Assembly (NCBI GenBank): GCA_020746105.1
Contig: CM036618.1
Span: forward strand, 115,389,308-115,453,307
Reading direction: 5' to 3'
Length of the DNA: 64,000 nucleotides
DNA from: Trogon surrucura
Taxonomy: Eukaryota; Chordata; Aves; Trogoniformes; Trogonidae
Shown here in pieces: positions 1 through 11,857 of the stretch. The stretch's first letter is position 1. Every line of letters begins with the position of its first letter. A model generated the notes under the pieces. The model was not told the DNA's origin. It saw nothing but the letters and a program-made list of their open reading frames with translations, and did no database searches. Position numbers and translations under genes: made by a program.

Positions 1-430
1 TAGAATAAGGGGTGGATAATATACTGGGTTCAGCAAGGATAGGGTTAATTCTCAGTAAAGGAGCTATTCAGGAATAGCTCAACCAAACTAGTCCTTATGC
101 AAAGGGATATTCGATACCATCGTGATGTCATGCTCGGGGTATACATAGGGAGCTGGTCGAGGTGAGGCCGCGCTCTCTTCCGATTCTCGGTCCGGGCGCG
201 TTGCTGGGTTCCGGGTGGTGAGATCCACTTTACATATTACTCACGTTATATCTGGTTAAAGGTTACTGTTATTTCACTGTTATTGTTATCATTTATGTTC
301 ACCATTAAAACAAACTGGTTTTATCTCAACTCCACCCCTCACTCTCAGTAGGGGGGGAGAGAGCAAGGGAGCGACCACGTGGTTCCTTTGTTTCCTTCCC
401 GCCGGTAACTCAGCTCGAAGCACGACAATG
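1..430. other. Unassigned sequence left of the satellite
   Basis: No gene is visible. The stretch is not part of the 189-bp satellite that starts near 430. It has an AT-rich portion (230–310) and a C-rich, LTR-like portion (320–430). It could be the end of an LTR element running in from the left, but no TG...CA termini, target duplication or primer site can be fixed from inside the window. Confidence 0.3.
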
Positions 431-2929
431 TCATAAGTGGATCCAGAGCAGCACCAGTTTGTTTTGCTGCCCCCTTTGCTCTTCGAGAAAAACTCAATCA
501 TTCGCTCTTCCAAGGGGGTCAGCTCCAAAATGACTCAGCTGGGGTTTGGTGTGTTCCGTCAAGGATATCTCGGGCGCGTGAGCCCCGACCTCTACGGTTC
601 AAGGTTCTGTGGCGAGTGCTTCACGGGTGGATGCAGAGCAGCACCAGTTTGTCTTGCTGCCACCTTCGCTATTGGAGCAAAACTCAATCGTTCACTCTTC
701 CGGGGGCTCCTCTCCAAAATGACTCAGATTGGGTTGGGTGGGTTCCATCGAGGATATCTCGGATGCGTGAGCCCCGATATGTACGGTCCAACGTTCTGTG
801 GCGAGGGTGTCATGGGTGGATGCAGAGCAGCACCACTTTGCCTTGCTGTCACCTTCACTTCTGGAGCAAAACTCAATCATTCTCTCTTACTGGGGCTAGG
901 CTCCAAAATGATGCACTTGGGTTGCGTGGCTTCAGTCAAGGATATCTCGGGCGCATGAGCCTGGATCCACGCGCTTCAAGATTCTCTGGCGAGGGCGTCA
1001 TGGCTGGATGCAGAGCAGCACCAGTTTGTCTTGCCTCCACCTTCCGTCTCGGAGCACAACTCAATCGTTCGCTCTTCCAGGGGCTCGGCTCAAAGATCAG
1101 GCAGGTGGCGTTCTATGCCTTCTGTCGAGGATATCTGGAGCGCTTGAGCCCGGAGCCCTGCGGTTCAAGGTTCTGTGGCGAGGGCGTCACAGGTGGATCC
1201 TGATCCGCACCAGTTTGTCTTGCTGCCACCTTCCCTCTTGGAATTAAACTCAATCGTTCGCTCTTCCGGGCGCTCGGCTCGAAAAACAGGCACATGATCT
1301 TGCATCGTTTCCATTGAGGATACCTAGGGCGTGTGAACCTGGAGCCCTGCGGTTCAAGGTTCTGTGGCGAGGGCGTCATGGTTGGAAACAGAGCAGCACC
1401 TGTTTGTCTTGCCTCCACCTTCCCTCTTGGAGCAAAACTCAATCTTTCACTCTTCAGGGGGCTCAGCTCAAAATTCAGGCAGGTGGTCATGTATCGGTTC
1501 CATCGCAGATATCTGGTGCGCGTGAGCCTGGAGCCCTGCGGTTCAGGGTTCTGTGACTAGCACTTCATGGGTGTGTGCAGAGCAGCAACAGTTTGTCTTG
1601 CTGCCACCTTCACTCTTAGAGCAAAACTCAATTGTTCGCTCTTCTTGGAGCTCGGCTCAAAAATTAGGTAGGTGGCATTGCATGCTTTTTGTCAGGGATA
1701 CTCCCAGCTCATGAGCCCGGAGCGCTGCGGTTCAAGATTCTGTGGTCAGGGTGTCATGGGTGGATCCCGAGCAGCACCAATTTGTCTTGCTGCCGCCTTC
1801 CCTCTTGGAGAAAAACTGAATCGTTCTTTATTCCTGGGGCTCAGCTCCATAATGATGCACGTTGAGTTGCGTGGCTTCCGTCGAGGATATCTCAGGCCCG
1901 TGAGCCCGGAACCCTGTGGTTCAGCTTTTGTGGAGAGGGCATCATGGGTGGATGCAGAGCAGCACCAGTTTGTCTTGCTGCCACCTTCCCTCTTGGAGTA
2001 AAACTCATTCGTTCACTCTTCCAGGAGTGCTCAACTCCAAATTCAGGCAGGTGGTCATGTATCGGTTCCATCGAGGATATGTCGGGCGTGTGAGCGCAGA
2101 ACCCTGCTGTTCAAGGTTCTGTGGTGTGGGCATCATGGGTGGATGCAGAGCAGCACCAGTTCGTCTTGCTGCCAACTTCCCTCTTCGAGCAAAACTCAAT
2201 CTTTCGCTCTTCCAGGGGCTCGGCTCCAAATTCAGGCAGGTGGTCTTGCATCGGTTCCGTCGAGGATATCTCGCGCGCGTGAGCACGGAGCCCTGTGGTT
2301 CAAGGTTCTGTGGTGAGGGTGTCACAGGTGGATCCAGAGCATCACCAGTTTGTCTTGCTGCCACCTTCTCTCTTGGAGCAAAACTCAATCGTTTGCTCTT
2401 CTTGGAGCTTGACTCAAAAATTAGGCAGGTGACGTTGCATGCCTTTTGTCGGGGATATGGCCGGCTCATGAGCCTGAAGCCATGAGTTTCAAGGTTCTAT
2501 GGCCAGGGCTTCATGGGTGGATCCAGAGCAGCACCAATTTTTCTTGCTGCCACCTTCCCTCTTGGAACTAAACTCAATCGTTCACTCTTCTGGAGGGCTC
2601 GACTCAAAAATCAGGCAGCTCGCGTTGCATCGGTTCCGTCAAGGACACCTCGGGCGCGTTAGCCCAGAGCCCTGCGGTTCAAGGATCTGTGGCGAGGGTG
2701 TCATGTGTGGATGCAGAGCAACACCAGTTGGTCTTGCTGCCACCTTACCTCTTGGGGCAAAACTCAATCGTTCACTCTTCCGGTGGGTTAGCTCAAAATT
2801 CAGGCAGGTGGTCATGTATCGTTTCCATCGAGGATATCTCGGCTGTGTGAGCTCAGAGCCCTGCTGCTCAAGCTTCTGTGGCGAGGGCGTCATGGGTGGA
2901 TCTAGAGCAGCACCAGTTTTTCTTGGAGA
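431..2929. repeat. 189-bp tandem satellite, block 1 (about 13 monomers)
   Basis: The landmark word AAGGTTCTGTGGCGAG and variants recur at 601, 790, 978, 1167, 1356 and 1545 and continue to about 2870, a period of 189 bp with occasional 1-bp shifts. Each monomer has the same order of words: GTCATGGGTGGATGCAGAGC, CACCAGTTTGTCTTGCTGCC, TCTTGGAGCAAAACTCAATC, then CGAGGATATCTCGGGCG. Monomers differ by scattered substitutions, so the array is not freshly homogenised. As 189 is a multiple of three, reading frames carry over from monomer to monomer, which explains the overlapping ORFs on both strands. No host protein is recognised, so I treat it as non-coding satellite. Confidence 0.9.
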
Positions 2930-2936
2930 CTCCCTC

Positions 2937-3416
2937 CTGAGGGGAACAGAGGGCCCTATCTGCCGCCCAGATCCGACCCACAGGGAAGTCTGCTGCCTCC
3001 CTGGGGCCCGAGTTAAGGATGTTATCAAGAAGCTTCCTGGTCTGGTCAAACGCACGGACTATTACCTGCTTTTGGTTATGCAGATCGGTAATGATGAGAT
3101 AGTAGAGAGATGGCCAGAAGCAATCAAAAGGGACTTTAGGGCACTGGGGTGGATGCTAGAAGGATCAGGTGCACAGGTTGTGTTTGCCTCTATTCCTTCA
3201 ATTATGAGGAAAAATAGTGGTAGGTTTGACAAAGTGCAGCAGATTAATACTTGGCTAAAGGGGTGGTGCCAGCAGTCTAGCTTTGAATTTTTTAACCATG
3301 GGGAGATCTACAGGGCACCTGATCTACTGAAACAAGCTGGGGTTCAAATTACACAAAGGGAAAAAAGGATCCTTGGTCATGAGCTGGCAGGACTCATAGA
3401 GCGTTCTTTAAACTAG
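2937..3416 (+). pseudogene. CR1 ORF1, C-terminal part
   Basis: An open frame covering the C-terminal domain of CR1 ORF1, with recognisable strings VCCLPGARVKD, GSGAQVVFASIPS and a terminal LAGLIERSLN. In CR1-clade LINEs this region resembles an SGNH/esterase fold and the protein acts in the retrotransposition particle. The start codon and N-terminal half are absent because of 5' truncation; upstream codons in the same frame are satellite. The stop (TAG, 3414–3416) is two bases before the ATG of ORF2 at 3419, the tight ORF1–ORF2 junction of an autonomous element. Independent function is not expected. Confidence 0.75.
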
Positions 3417-3418
3417 AT

Positions 3419-4268
3419 ATGAAGGGGGATGGGGTTATAGCTGGGATTGCAGTGGGGCAGTGCTCTAGAAATTATAAGGACCGGGTGGCCTCCAATCCCC
3501 CTAGGGTGAGATCAGTGTGCTCAGCTTGCTCCCTGAAATGCTTATACACCAATGCACGCAGCATGGGGAATAAGCAGGAGGAGCTAGAAACCTGGGTTCA
3601 GGCAGGAGATTATGATCTGGTGGCAATTACAGAGACATGGTGGGACAGCTCACATGACTGGAATGTGGTCATGGGTGGCTATGTCCTTTTCAGGAAAGAC
3701 AGGCCAGCCAGGCGAGGTGGTGGAGTCGCTCTTTACATGAAAGAGCAACTACAATGTCTTGAATACCATCCAGGCATGGATGAGGAGCAAGTTGAGAGTG
3801 TATGGGTTAGAATTAAGGGGCAGGCTGGCAGGAGAGATACTGTTGTGGGTGTCTATTACAGGCCACCAGATCAGGGTGAGGAAGTTGATGAGGCCTTCTA
3901 CAGGCAGCTGAGAGCTGTCTCACAATCACAGGCCCTGGTTGTCTTGGGGTATTTTAACTTCCCTGATATTTGCTGGAAGGACAACTCAGCCAGCCAGCCA
4001 GCCACAGTCCAGGAGGTTCCTCCAGTGCATCGATGATAATTTTCTGATGCAAATGGTGGAGGTGCCGACTAGGAGAGGAGCACTGCTGGACCTCATCCTC
4101 ACTAACAAGGAGGATCTGGTTGAAGCAGTAAAGGTTGAGGGCTGCCTTGGCTGCAGTGACCATGAAATGGCGGAGTTCAGGATCTCGTGTAGCAGAAACA
4201 AAATAGCAAGCAGAATTGCAACCCTGGACTTCACCAAGCAAACTTTGGATTTTTCAAACAATTACTAG
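3419..4268 (+). pseudogene. CR1 ORF2 endonuclease domain, frameshifted
   Basis: N-terminal part of ORF2: an apurinic-like (EEP) endonuclease that nicks target DNA for target-primed reverse transcription. Visible landmarks are YTNARSMGNKQEELE (Asn of the first motif), the catalytic ITETWW, the RRGGGVALYM block and VVGVYYRPP. The 3419 frame reaches a stop at 4036; the downstream half (MVEVPTRRGALLDLILTN, CSDHEMAEF with the SDH motif) continues in another frame to 4268. One frameshift near 3990–4010 therefore splits the domain. Endonuclease activity is presumably lost in this copy. Confidence 0.8.
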
Positions 4269-4607
4269 AGAAAATCCCATGGGCAAGGCTGTTTGAAGGT
4301 AAAGGGGCCCAAGATAGTTGGTTAGCGTTCAGGGACTGCTTCTACCGTGCTCAAGATCAGAGCATCCTGACACGTAGGAAGCCAAGCAAGGGAGCCAGGA
4401 GACCTGTGTGGCTAAACAGGGATCTGCTGGGTAAGCTCAAGTGCAAGAGGAGAATTTACAGATCTTGGAAGGGGGGGGCTGGCCACTTGGGAAGAATATA
4501 AGGCTGTTGTCCGAGGATGTAGGGAGGCAACTAGGAAAGCAAAGGCCTCCCTAGAATTAAACCTGGCGAGAGGGGTCAAGGACAACAGGAAGAGCTTTTT
4601 CAAATAC

Positions 4608-6303
4608 GTGGCAGATAAAACTAACACCAGAGGCAATGTAGGCCCACTGATGAATGAGGTGGGTGCCTTGGTGACAGAAGATACAGAGAAGGCAGAGTTA
4701 CTGAATGCCTTCTTTGTCTCTGTCTACTCTGCCGGAGGATGTCCTGAGGAGCTCGGTTCCCCTGAGGCCCCAGAGGAAGTCAGGGCAGTGGAGGAGTTTG
4801 CTTTAGTCGATGAGGACTGGGTTAGGGACCAATTAAGCAATCTGGACATCCATAAATCCATGGGTCCAGATGGGATGCATCCACGAGTGCTGAGGGAGCT
4901 GGCTGATGTCATTGCTAGACCACTCTCCATCATCTTTACCAAGTCTTGGGAGACGGGAGAGGTGCCTGAGGACTGGAGGGAAGCAAATGTCACTCCAGTC
5001 TTCAAAAAGGGCAAGAAGGAGGACCCGGGTAACTATAGACCGGTCAGCCTCACCTCCATCCCTGGGAAAGTGATGGAACGACTTATCCTTGGTGCCATCT
5101 CAAGGCATATCAAGGATAAGAGGGTCATTAGAGACAGTCAACATGGCTTCACCAAGGGGAAGTTGTGCTTGACTAACTTCATAGCCTTTTACGAGGATAT
5201 AACAAGGTGGATAGATGATGGCAGAGCGGTGGATGCGGTCTATCTTGACTTCAGTAAAGCATTTGACACAGTCTCCCGCAGCATCCTTGCTGCTGAACTG
5301 AGGAAGTGTGGTCTAGACTCTCGGGTAGTGAGGTGGACTGTGAACTGGCTGAGGGGAAGAAGCCAAAGAATCGTGGTCAATGGGGCAGAGTCTGGTTGGA
5401 GGCCTGTATCCAGTGGAGTCCCTCAAGGGTCGGTACTGGGACCAGTATTATTCAATATATTCGTCAATGACTTGGATGAGGGACTAGAGAGTACTATCAG
5501 CAAGTTTGCTGATGACACCAAGCTGGGAGGAGTGGCTGACACGCCAGAAGGCTGTGCTGCCATTCAGCGAGACCTGGACAGGCTGGAGAGTTGGACGGGG
5601 AAAAATTTAATGAAATATAACAAGGATAAGTGTAGAGTCTTGCATCTGGGTAGGAACAACCCCAGGTTCCAGTATAAGTTGGGGAATGACTTATTAGAGA
5701 GCAGTGTAGGGGAAAGGGACCTGGGAGTCTTGGTGGACAGCAGGATGACCATGAGCCAGCACTGTGCCCTTGTGGCCAGGAAGGCCAATGGCATCCTGGG
5801 GTGTATTAGAAGGGGGGTGGTTAGTAGGTCGAGAGAGGTTCTCCTTCCCCTCTACTCTGCCCTGGTGAGACCCCATCTGGAATATTGTGTCCAGTTCTGT
5901 GCCCCTCAGTTCAAGAAAGACAGGGAACTGCTGGAGAGAGTCCAGCACAGGGCAACTAGGATGATGAAGGGAGTGGAGCATCTCCCTTATGAGGAAAGGC
6001 TGAGGGAGCTGGGGCTCTTTAGTTTGGAGGAGACTGAGGGGTGACCTCATTAATGTTTACAAATATATAAAGGGTGAGTGTCACGAGGATGGAGCCAGGC
6101 TCTTCTCGGTGACAACCAATGATAGGACAAGGGGTAATGGGCTGAAACTGGAACATAAGAGGTTCCGCTTAAACTCGAGAAGAAACTTCTTCTCAGTGAG
6201 GGTGATGGAACACTGGAACAGGCTGCCCAGGGAGGTTGTGGAGTCTCCTTCTCTGGAGACATTCAAGACCTGCCTGGACACGTTCCTATGTAGCATTATC
6301 TAG
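4608..6303 (+). pseudogene. CR1 ORF2 reverse transcriptase and C-terminus
   Basis: A 478-codon open frame (4608–6044) with the full LINE reverse transcriptase: [80 protein letters not shown] and the catalytic FADDTKLGG (FADD at about 5505). The thumb and C-terminal region follows ([13 protein letters not shown]). The frame stops at 6044 and the C-terminal tail continues in a second frame at 6109–6303, so one late frameshift is present. The catalytic core itself looks undamaged. A gap between 4268 and 4608 holds degraded linker sequence of ORF2. Confidence 0.85.
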
Positions 6304-6389
6304 GTAGTCCTGCTCTGGCAGGGGGACTGGACTTGATGATCTTTCGAGGTCCCTTCCAATCCCTAATATTCTGTGATTCTGTGATTCTT

Positions 6390-7312
6390 GCTGCCACCTT
6401 CCCTCTTGGAGCAAAACTCTATCCTTCGCTCTTCCTGGAGCTCGGATCCAAATTCAGGTCAGTGGTTTTGCGTCCTTTCCGTTGAGGATATCTTGGGGGC
6501 ATGAGCCCCAAGCCCTATGGTTCAAGGTTCTGTGGTGTGGGCATCATGGGTGGATGCAGAGCAGCACCAGTTTGTCTTGCTGCCACCCTCCCTCTTGGAA
6601 CTAAACTCAATCGTTCACTCTTCCATGGGCTCAGCTCCAAATTCAGGCAGGTGGTCTTGCATCGGTTCCGTCGAGGATATCTCTGGCCCGTGAGCTTGGA
6701 GCCCTGCGGTTCAAGGTTCTGTGGCGAGGGCGTCACAGGTGGATCCTGATCAGCACCAGTTTGTCTTGCTGCCACCTTCCCTCTTGGAACTAAACTCAAT
6801 CGTTTGCTCTTCTGGGTGCTGGGCTCCAAATACAGGCATGTGGTCTTGCATCGTTTCCATCGAGGATACCTAGGGTGTGTGAACCCGGAGCCCTGCGGTT
6901 CAAGGTTCTGTGGCGAGGGCGTCATAGGTGGATGCAGAGCAGCACCAGTTTGTCTTGCTGCCCCCTTTGCTCTTGGTGCAAATCTCAATCGTTCGCTCTT
7001 CCGCATGGCTTGGCTCAAATATCAGGCAGCTCGCATTGCATCGGTTTCGTCAAGGATATCTGGTGTGCATGAGCCCGGAGCCCTGCGGTTCAAGGTTCTG
7101 TGGCGAGAGCGTCATAGGTGGATCCGGAGCAGTACCAGTTTTTCTTGCTGCCACCTTCCCTCTTGAAGCAAAACTCAATTGTTCGCTCTTCCAGGGGCTC
7201 AGGTCCGAATTCAGGCAGCTACCGTTGCATGTGTTCCGTGAGAACCCAGAGCCCTGTGGTTCAAGGTTCTGTGGCGAGGGCGTCATGGGTGGATCCCAAG
7301 CAGCACCAGTTT
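6390..7312. repeat. 189-bp tandem satellite, block 2 (about 5 monomers)
   Basis: Same monomer as block 1. It begins mid-monomer with TTGCTGCCACCTTCCC, directly after the CR1 tail, and ends in CACCAGTTTGTC where the second CR1 starts. It is thus the continuation of the original array between the two insertions. Monomer landmarks (GGTTCTGTGGCGAG) recur near 6524, 6714, 6902, 7091 and 7263; the last interval is shortened, so one monomer has a deletion. Confidence 0.88.
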
Positions 7313-7849
7313 GTCCGGGACCCGGAACTGAGAGGGAATCTCGCAAGGCGGGCACGAGCTGACGTAGGCGGGGAGGAAGCCGGCAGCTCGCGAAACTCAA
7401 AAGCGGCCAGAGCCGCTGACTCCTTTGGACTGCGCGGACTGCGGCAGCGGCAGTTGCAGCAGTAAGAGTGGTTGTTTCTCTGGTTTCTGGGCGGATTGAG
7501 GCGAGAGGGGGCTTTGCTGGGGATGGTGAAGCTGAGGAGGGAGACCGGGACCCGGAACTGAGAGGGAATCTCGCGAGGCGGGCGTGAGCTGATGTAGGCT
7601 GGTAGGAAGCCGGCAGCCCACGAAACTCAAAAGCGGCCAGAGCCGTCTGACCACGCTTGGAGAGCGGTGTGAGCGTGGGGGAGGGAAGGACCTGCTGGAC
7701 TCTCGTGAACCGCGGTCACAGGGGGATATTACTAGTGGGTCTGGGAGTGCGAGGATCGCAGACCCCAGGCAGAAGAGGTGAAAGGAATGGTTATCGGTCA
7801 TTTCTTCGGTTTTTTTTTTTGTCATTTTCTTTTCCTTTTTTTTCCCATC
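7313..7849 (+). promoter_or_regulatory. CR1 5' UTR / internal promoter with duplicated module
   Basis: GC-rich leader of the full-length CR1. A block beginning GGGACCCGGAACTGAGAGGG occurs at about 7316 and again at about 7548, each followed by the same ~100-bp text ending in AAAAGCGGCCAGAGCCG, so the UTR contains a tandem duplication with a ~232-bp period. A T-rich run (7808–7846) precedes the ORF1 ATG at 7850. LINE 5' UTRs carry internal promoters, so this is the expected promoter region; that role is inferred from position only. Confidence 0.7.
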
Positions 7850-8916
7850 ATGGTTGCCACCAGACAGAAATCCATCACGAGAAGGAGTGTGGGGACCCAA
7901 ACAGTGCTTCAGCGTAAGAATGCAGCTGTGCAGGCTGCCAGCTGCAGGGAGTGCCTGAGCCTGTGCCTCCCAGAGGCTGCAACTGACAGTGCCTGTGTGA
8001 GGTGCAGTCGGTTGGATGATCTTCTCCACCTTGCGGCAGAGCTAAAAGAAGAAGTGGAGAGGCTGAGGAGCATCAGGGAGTGTGAAATAGAGATAGATTG
8101 GTGGAGCCACTCCCTGATGCACACACAACACTCTCCACATGCAACAGGGGATCCCCTCCCCTCTGGCCATCAGGTCAAAGGAGAGGACCAAAGAAATGGA
8201 AAGGAATGGAAATGAGTCCTGGCTCGGAGATGAAGGTGGGTCCCTGCTCGGCCTCCCTCACCTGCCCAGTTGCCTCTGCAGAACAGGTACAGGGCTCTGG
8301 AACAGGAGAGCCAAGGAAGTGAAGAGGTGAATGTATGTTGAGCCATAGGGCTGACCTCGCTGAGCAAGTCAGCTCCATGCATCAGGACCAGTCCAAGTAA
8401 AAGGAAAAGGAGGGTAGTTGTCATTGGTGACTCCATTCTGAGGGGAACAGAGGGTCCCATTTGCCTCCCAGACCCAGCCCACAGGGAAGTCTGTTGCCTC
8501 CCTGGAGCTCAGATTAGGGACATTACTAAAAAACTTCCCAGTCTGTTGAGTCTCACTGATTACTACCCATTGTTGGTTGTCCAGGCTGGCAGTGATGAGA
8601 TCAATCATAGAAGTACAAAGAGAATTAAAAAGGACTTAAATTGTTAGGCCAAGTGATCAAAGGATCAGGGGCACACGTAGTTTTCTCATTTATCCCTTCA
8701 GTAGGTGACATGAATAGTGAAAGGAACAGAAAAGTAAATGCAGTTAATGCATGGCTCAAAGACTGGTGCCACCAGCAACGTTTTGGGTATTATGATCATG
8801 GTGAAGTTTACACGATACCGGGCATGAGAGATATAGATGGTGCAGAGCTGTCTAGGAGAGGGAGGAGAATCCTTGCTGGAGAGTTGACGGGATTAATAGA
8901 TAGGGCTTTAAACTAG
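7850..8916 (+). pseudogene. CR1 ORF1, degraded
   Basis: Starts at ATG 7850 with MVATRQKSITRRSVGTQTV, then a Cys-containing segment (CRECLSLCLPEAATDSACVRC) that fits the zinc-knuckle-like motif of CR1 ORF1, then a coiled-coil-like stretch (LLHLAAELKEEVERLRSI). The frame stops at 8215. The C-terminal esterase-like domain follows in other frames, ending with LAGELTGLIDRALN at 8916. At least two frameshifts or stops interrupt it, including one in the 8550–8645 region where the frame is lost. It encodes the RNA-binding particle protein in intact elements. Confidence 0.75.
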
Positions 8917-9039
8917 GTTGGAAGGGGGAAGGGGATAAAACCCGACTCACTACACATGAGCCAGGGGGAAGTATCCCAGGGTTAGGTGTAAAAGGCACAA
9001 GCAATGGTAACAGATGCTCCATTTAATCTCTTAAGTGTG

Positions 9040-11800
9040 CAAGAAGCATGGGGAATAAGCAGGGAGAATTAGAAATCGATGTGCAGCTGGAGAACTATGA
9101 TCTCATTGCAATTACAGAGACGTGGTGAGACAGCTCACATAACTGGAATGTGGGCCTTGATGACCATGTTCTTTTTAGGAAAGACAGGCCAACAAGGCGA
9201 GGTGGGGGAGTTCTCTGTACGTGAGAGAGCAACTGGAGTGTATCGAGATCCATCCAGGGGCAGATGAGGAGCAAGTAGAGAGTTTGTGGGTAAGAATTAA
9301 GGGGCAGGCTAGCCTAGGTGATACTGTGGTGGGTGTCTATTACAGACCACCTGATCAGGAGGAGGAAGTTGATGAGGCCTTTTACAGGCAGATGACAGCA
9401 ACCTGTCAATCCCAGGCCCTGGTTCTCATGAGGGATTTCAACTACCCTGATGTTTGCTGGAAGTCCCACACAGCCAGCCATCCTCATTCCAGAAGGTTCC
9501 TCCAGTGCATCGATGATAAATTTTTGATGCAAATGGTGGATGAGCCGACCAGGAGAGGAGCACTGCTGGACCTTGTGTTCACCAACAAGGAAGGTGTGGT
9601 TGAAGCAGTGAAGGTTGAGGTCAATCTTGGTGGCAGCAACCATGAGATAGTGGAGTTCAGGATCTTGTGCGGTAGAAACAGAATACCAAGCAGGATCGCA
9701 ACTCTGGATTTCAGCAGGGCCAACTTTGGCCTATTCAAGCAATTGCTAGAGGAAACCCCATGGGACAGGGAGCTGGAAGATAAAGGGGCCCAAGAGAGTT
9801 GGTTGGCATTCAAGGACCACTTCTTCCAGGCTCAGGATCAGTGCATCCCATCAGGTAGGAAATCAAGAAAGAGATCCAGGAGACCTGCATGGTTAACCAG
9901 GGATCTGCTGGGCAGACTCAGGTGGAAGGTGAGAGTATATAAATTGTGGAAGGAAGGGCTGCCCACTTGAGTGGAGTATAGGACAGCTGTCAGGGAGTGT
10001 AGGGAGGCAATCAGAAAAGCTAAGGCCTCCTTGGAATTAAAACTTGCAAGGGAGGTCAAGGACAACAGAAAGGACTTCTTCAAGTACATTGCCAACAAAA
10101 TTAACACTAGAGGCAATGTAGGCCCTCTGTTGAATGAGGTGGGTGCCCTGGAGAAGGAAGGCACAGTTGCTGAATGCCTTCTTTGCCTCTGTCTACACTG
10201 TTGGAGACCGTCCTCAGGAGTCTCAGTCCCCTGAGGCCCCAGAGGAAGTCATGATAAAGGAGGAGTTTTCCCTGGTTGATGAGAACTGGGTTAAGGATCA
10301 GTTTGAACACCTGAACATTCATAAATCCATGGGCCCTAATGGGATGCACCCACAGGTGCTGAGGGAGCTGGCAGGAGTCATTGCTAGGCCACTCTCCATC
10401 ATCTTTGGTAAGTCGTGGAGAACAGGTGAGGTGCCTGAAGACTGGAGGAAAGCAAATGTCACTCCAGTCTATAAGAAGGGCGGGAAGGATGACCCGAGTA
10501 ACTACAGACCGGTCAGCCTCACCTCCATCCCTGGAAAGGTGATGGAACATCTTATCCTTGATGCTGTCTCTAGGCATATCAAGGATAAGAAGGTTATTAG
10601 GAGCAGTCAGCATGGCTTTGCCAAGGGGAAGTCACGTTTGACCAACCTGATAGCCTTTTATGAAGACATAACCAGGTGGATGGATGATGGCCATGCAGTG
10701 GATGTGGTCTATCTGGGTATCAGCAAGGCCTTTGACATCGTCTCCCACAGCATCCTCATAGCTAAACTGAGGAAGTGTGGTCTGGATGACCAAGTAGTGA
10801 GGTGGGTCACTAACTGGTTGAAGGGAAGAAGCCAGAGAGTTGTGGTCAATGGGGCTGAGTCTGGCTGGATGCCTGTGTCTAGTGGGGTCCCTCAGGGGTC
10901 AGTGCTCAGGCCAGTGCTGTTCAATATATTTATCAATGACCTGGACGAGGGATTAGAGAATGTTGTGAGCAAGTTTGCTGATGATACGAAACTGGGAGGA
11001 GTGGTTGACACACCAGAAGGCTGTGCAGCCATTCAGAGACCTAGACAGGCTGGAGGGCTGGGCAGGGAGAAATCTTATGAAGTTTAACAAGGGCAAGTGT
11101 AGAGTTTTACACCTGGGAAAAAATAACCCCCTGTGCCAGTATAGGTTGGGGACTGCCCTGCTGGAGAGCAGTGCAGGGGAAAGGGACCTGGGGGTTCTAG
11201 TGGACAGCAGGATGACCATGAGCCAGCAACGTGCCCTTGTGGCCAAGAAGGCCAATGGCATCCTGGGTTGTATTAGAAGGGGAGTAGCAAGTGGGTCAAG
11301 AGAGGTCCTCCTGCCCCTCTACTCTGCCCTGGTGAGGCCACATCTGGAATATTGTGTCCAGTTCTGTGCCCCTCAGTTCAAGAAAGACAGGGAGCTGCTT
11401 GAGAGAGTCCAGCGCAGAGCCACAAAGATGGTGAAGGGAGTGGAACATCTCCCTTACGAGGAAAAGCTGAAGGAGCTGGGTCTCTTTAGCTTGGAGAAGA
11501 GGAGGCTGAGGGGTGACCTCATTCATGTTTAGAAATATGTCAAAGGGGAGTGTCAGGAGGACGGAGCCAGGCTCTTTTCAGCGGCGTCCATTGACAGGAC
11601 AAGGGGCAATGGGTGAAAGCTGGAACATAGGAGGTTCCATAAAAATACGAGAAAATTTTTTTTCACAGTGAGGGTGACAGAGCACTGGTACAGGCTGCCC
11701 AGGGAGGTTGTGGAGTCTCCTTCTTTGGAGACATTCAAAACCTGCCTGGACGCGTTCCTGTGCGGTCTGCTGTAGGTGATCCTGCTATGGCGGGGGGGTT
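9040..11800 (+). pseudogene. CR1 ORF2 (endonuclease + reverse transcriptase), several frameshifts
   Basis: Endonuclease text begins near 9040 with stop codons in the first 200 bp (for example at the WW of the ITETW motif, 9128). It becomes open from 9221 to 9970 (VVGVYYRPPDQ, FTNKEGVVEAVKV, RKRSRRPAWL). The reverse transcriptase runs 10134–11087 ([46 protein letters not shown] at about 10976) and continues in another frame at 10975–11532 ([13 protein letters not shown]). The catalytic Asp pair is kept, but at least three frame breaks separate the parts. Confidence 0.83.
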
Positions 11801-11857
11801 GGACTAGGTGATCTTTGAAGTCCCTTCCAACCTCTAACATTCTGTGATTCTGTGATT

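Larger units (their letters stand above)
2930..6389 (+). mobile_element. CR1 LINE, 5'-truncated, inserted in the satellite
   Basis: A non-LTR retrotransposon in plus orientation: the end of ORF1 (to 3416), ORF2 endonuclease (from 3419), reverse transcriptase (4608–6044), a C-terminal segment (6109–6303) and a 3' end made of the CR1 octamer ATTCTGTG before 6389. The satellite breaks off in CACCAGTTTTTCTTG at about 2929 and resumes with TTGCTGCCACC after the tail, so this is an insertion into a pre-existing array. Against the longer copy at 7313–11857, about 1.1 kb of 5' sequence is missing, the usual CR1 truncation. Frameshifts are few, so it is fairly young. Confidence 0.93.
7313..11857 (+). 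mobile_element. CR1 LINE, near full length with 5' UTR
   Basis: About 4.5 kb in plus orientation, from a GC-rich 5' UTR through ORF1 (from 7850) and ORF2 (about 9040–11800) to the octamer tail ATTCTGTG before 11857. The left junction is CACCAGTTTGTC and the right junction CTTGCGGCCACC, again inside a satellite monomer. Full-length CR1 copies are rare because most are 5' truncated. Several stops and frameshifts lie in ORF1 and in the endonuclease region, so it is not expected to be active now. Confidence 0.93.

Noticed and set aside
437-2485. Overlapping 100–190-codon ORFs on both strands of the satellite
   Set aside because: The monomer length is a multiple of three, so frames persist passively; no start context, splice or family support.
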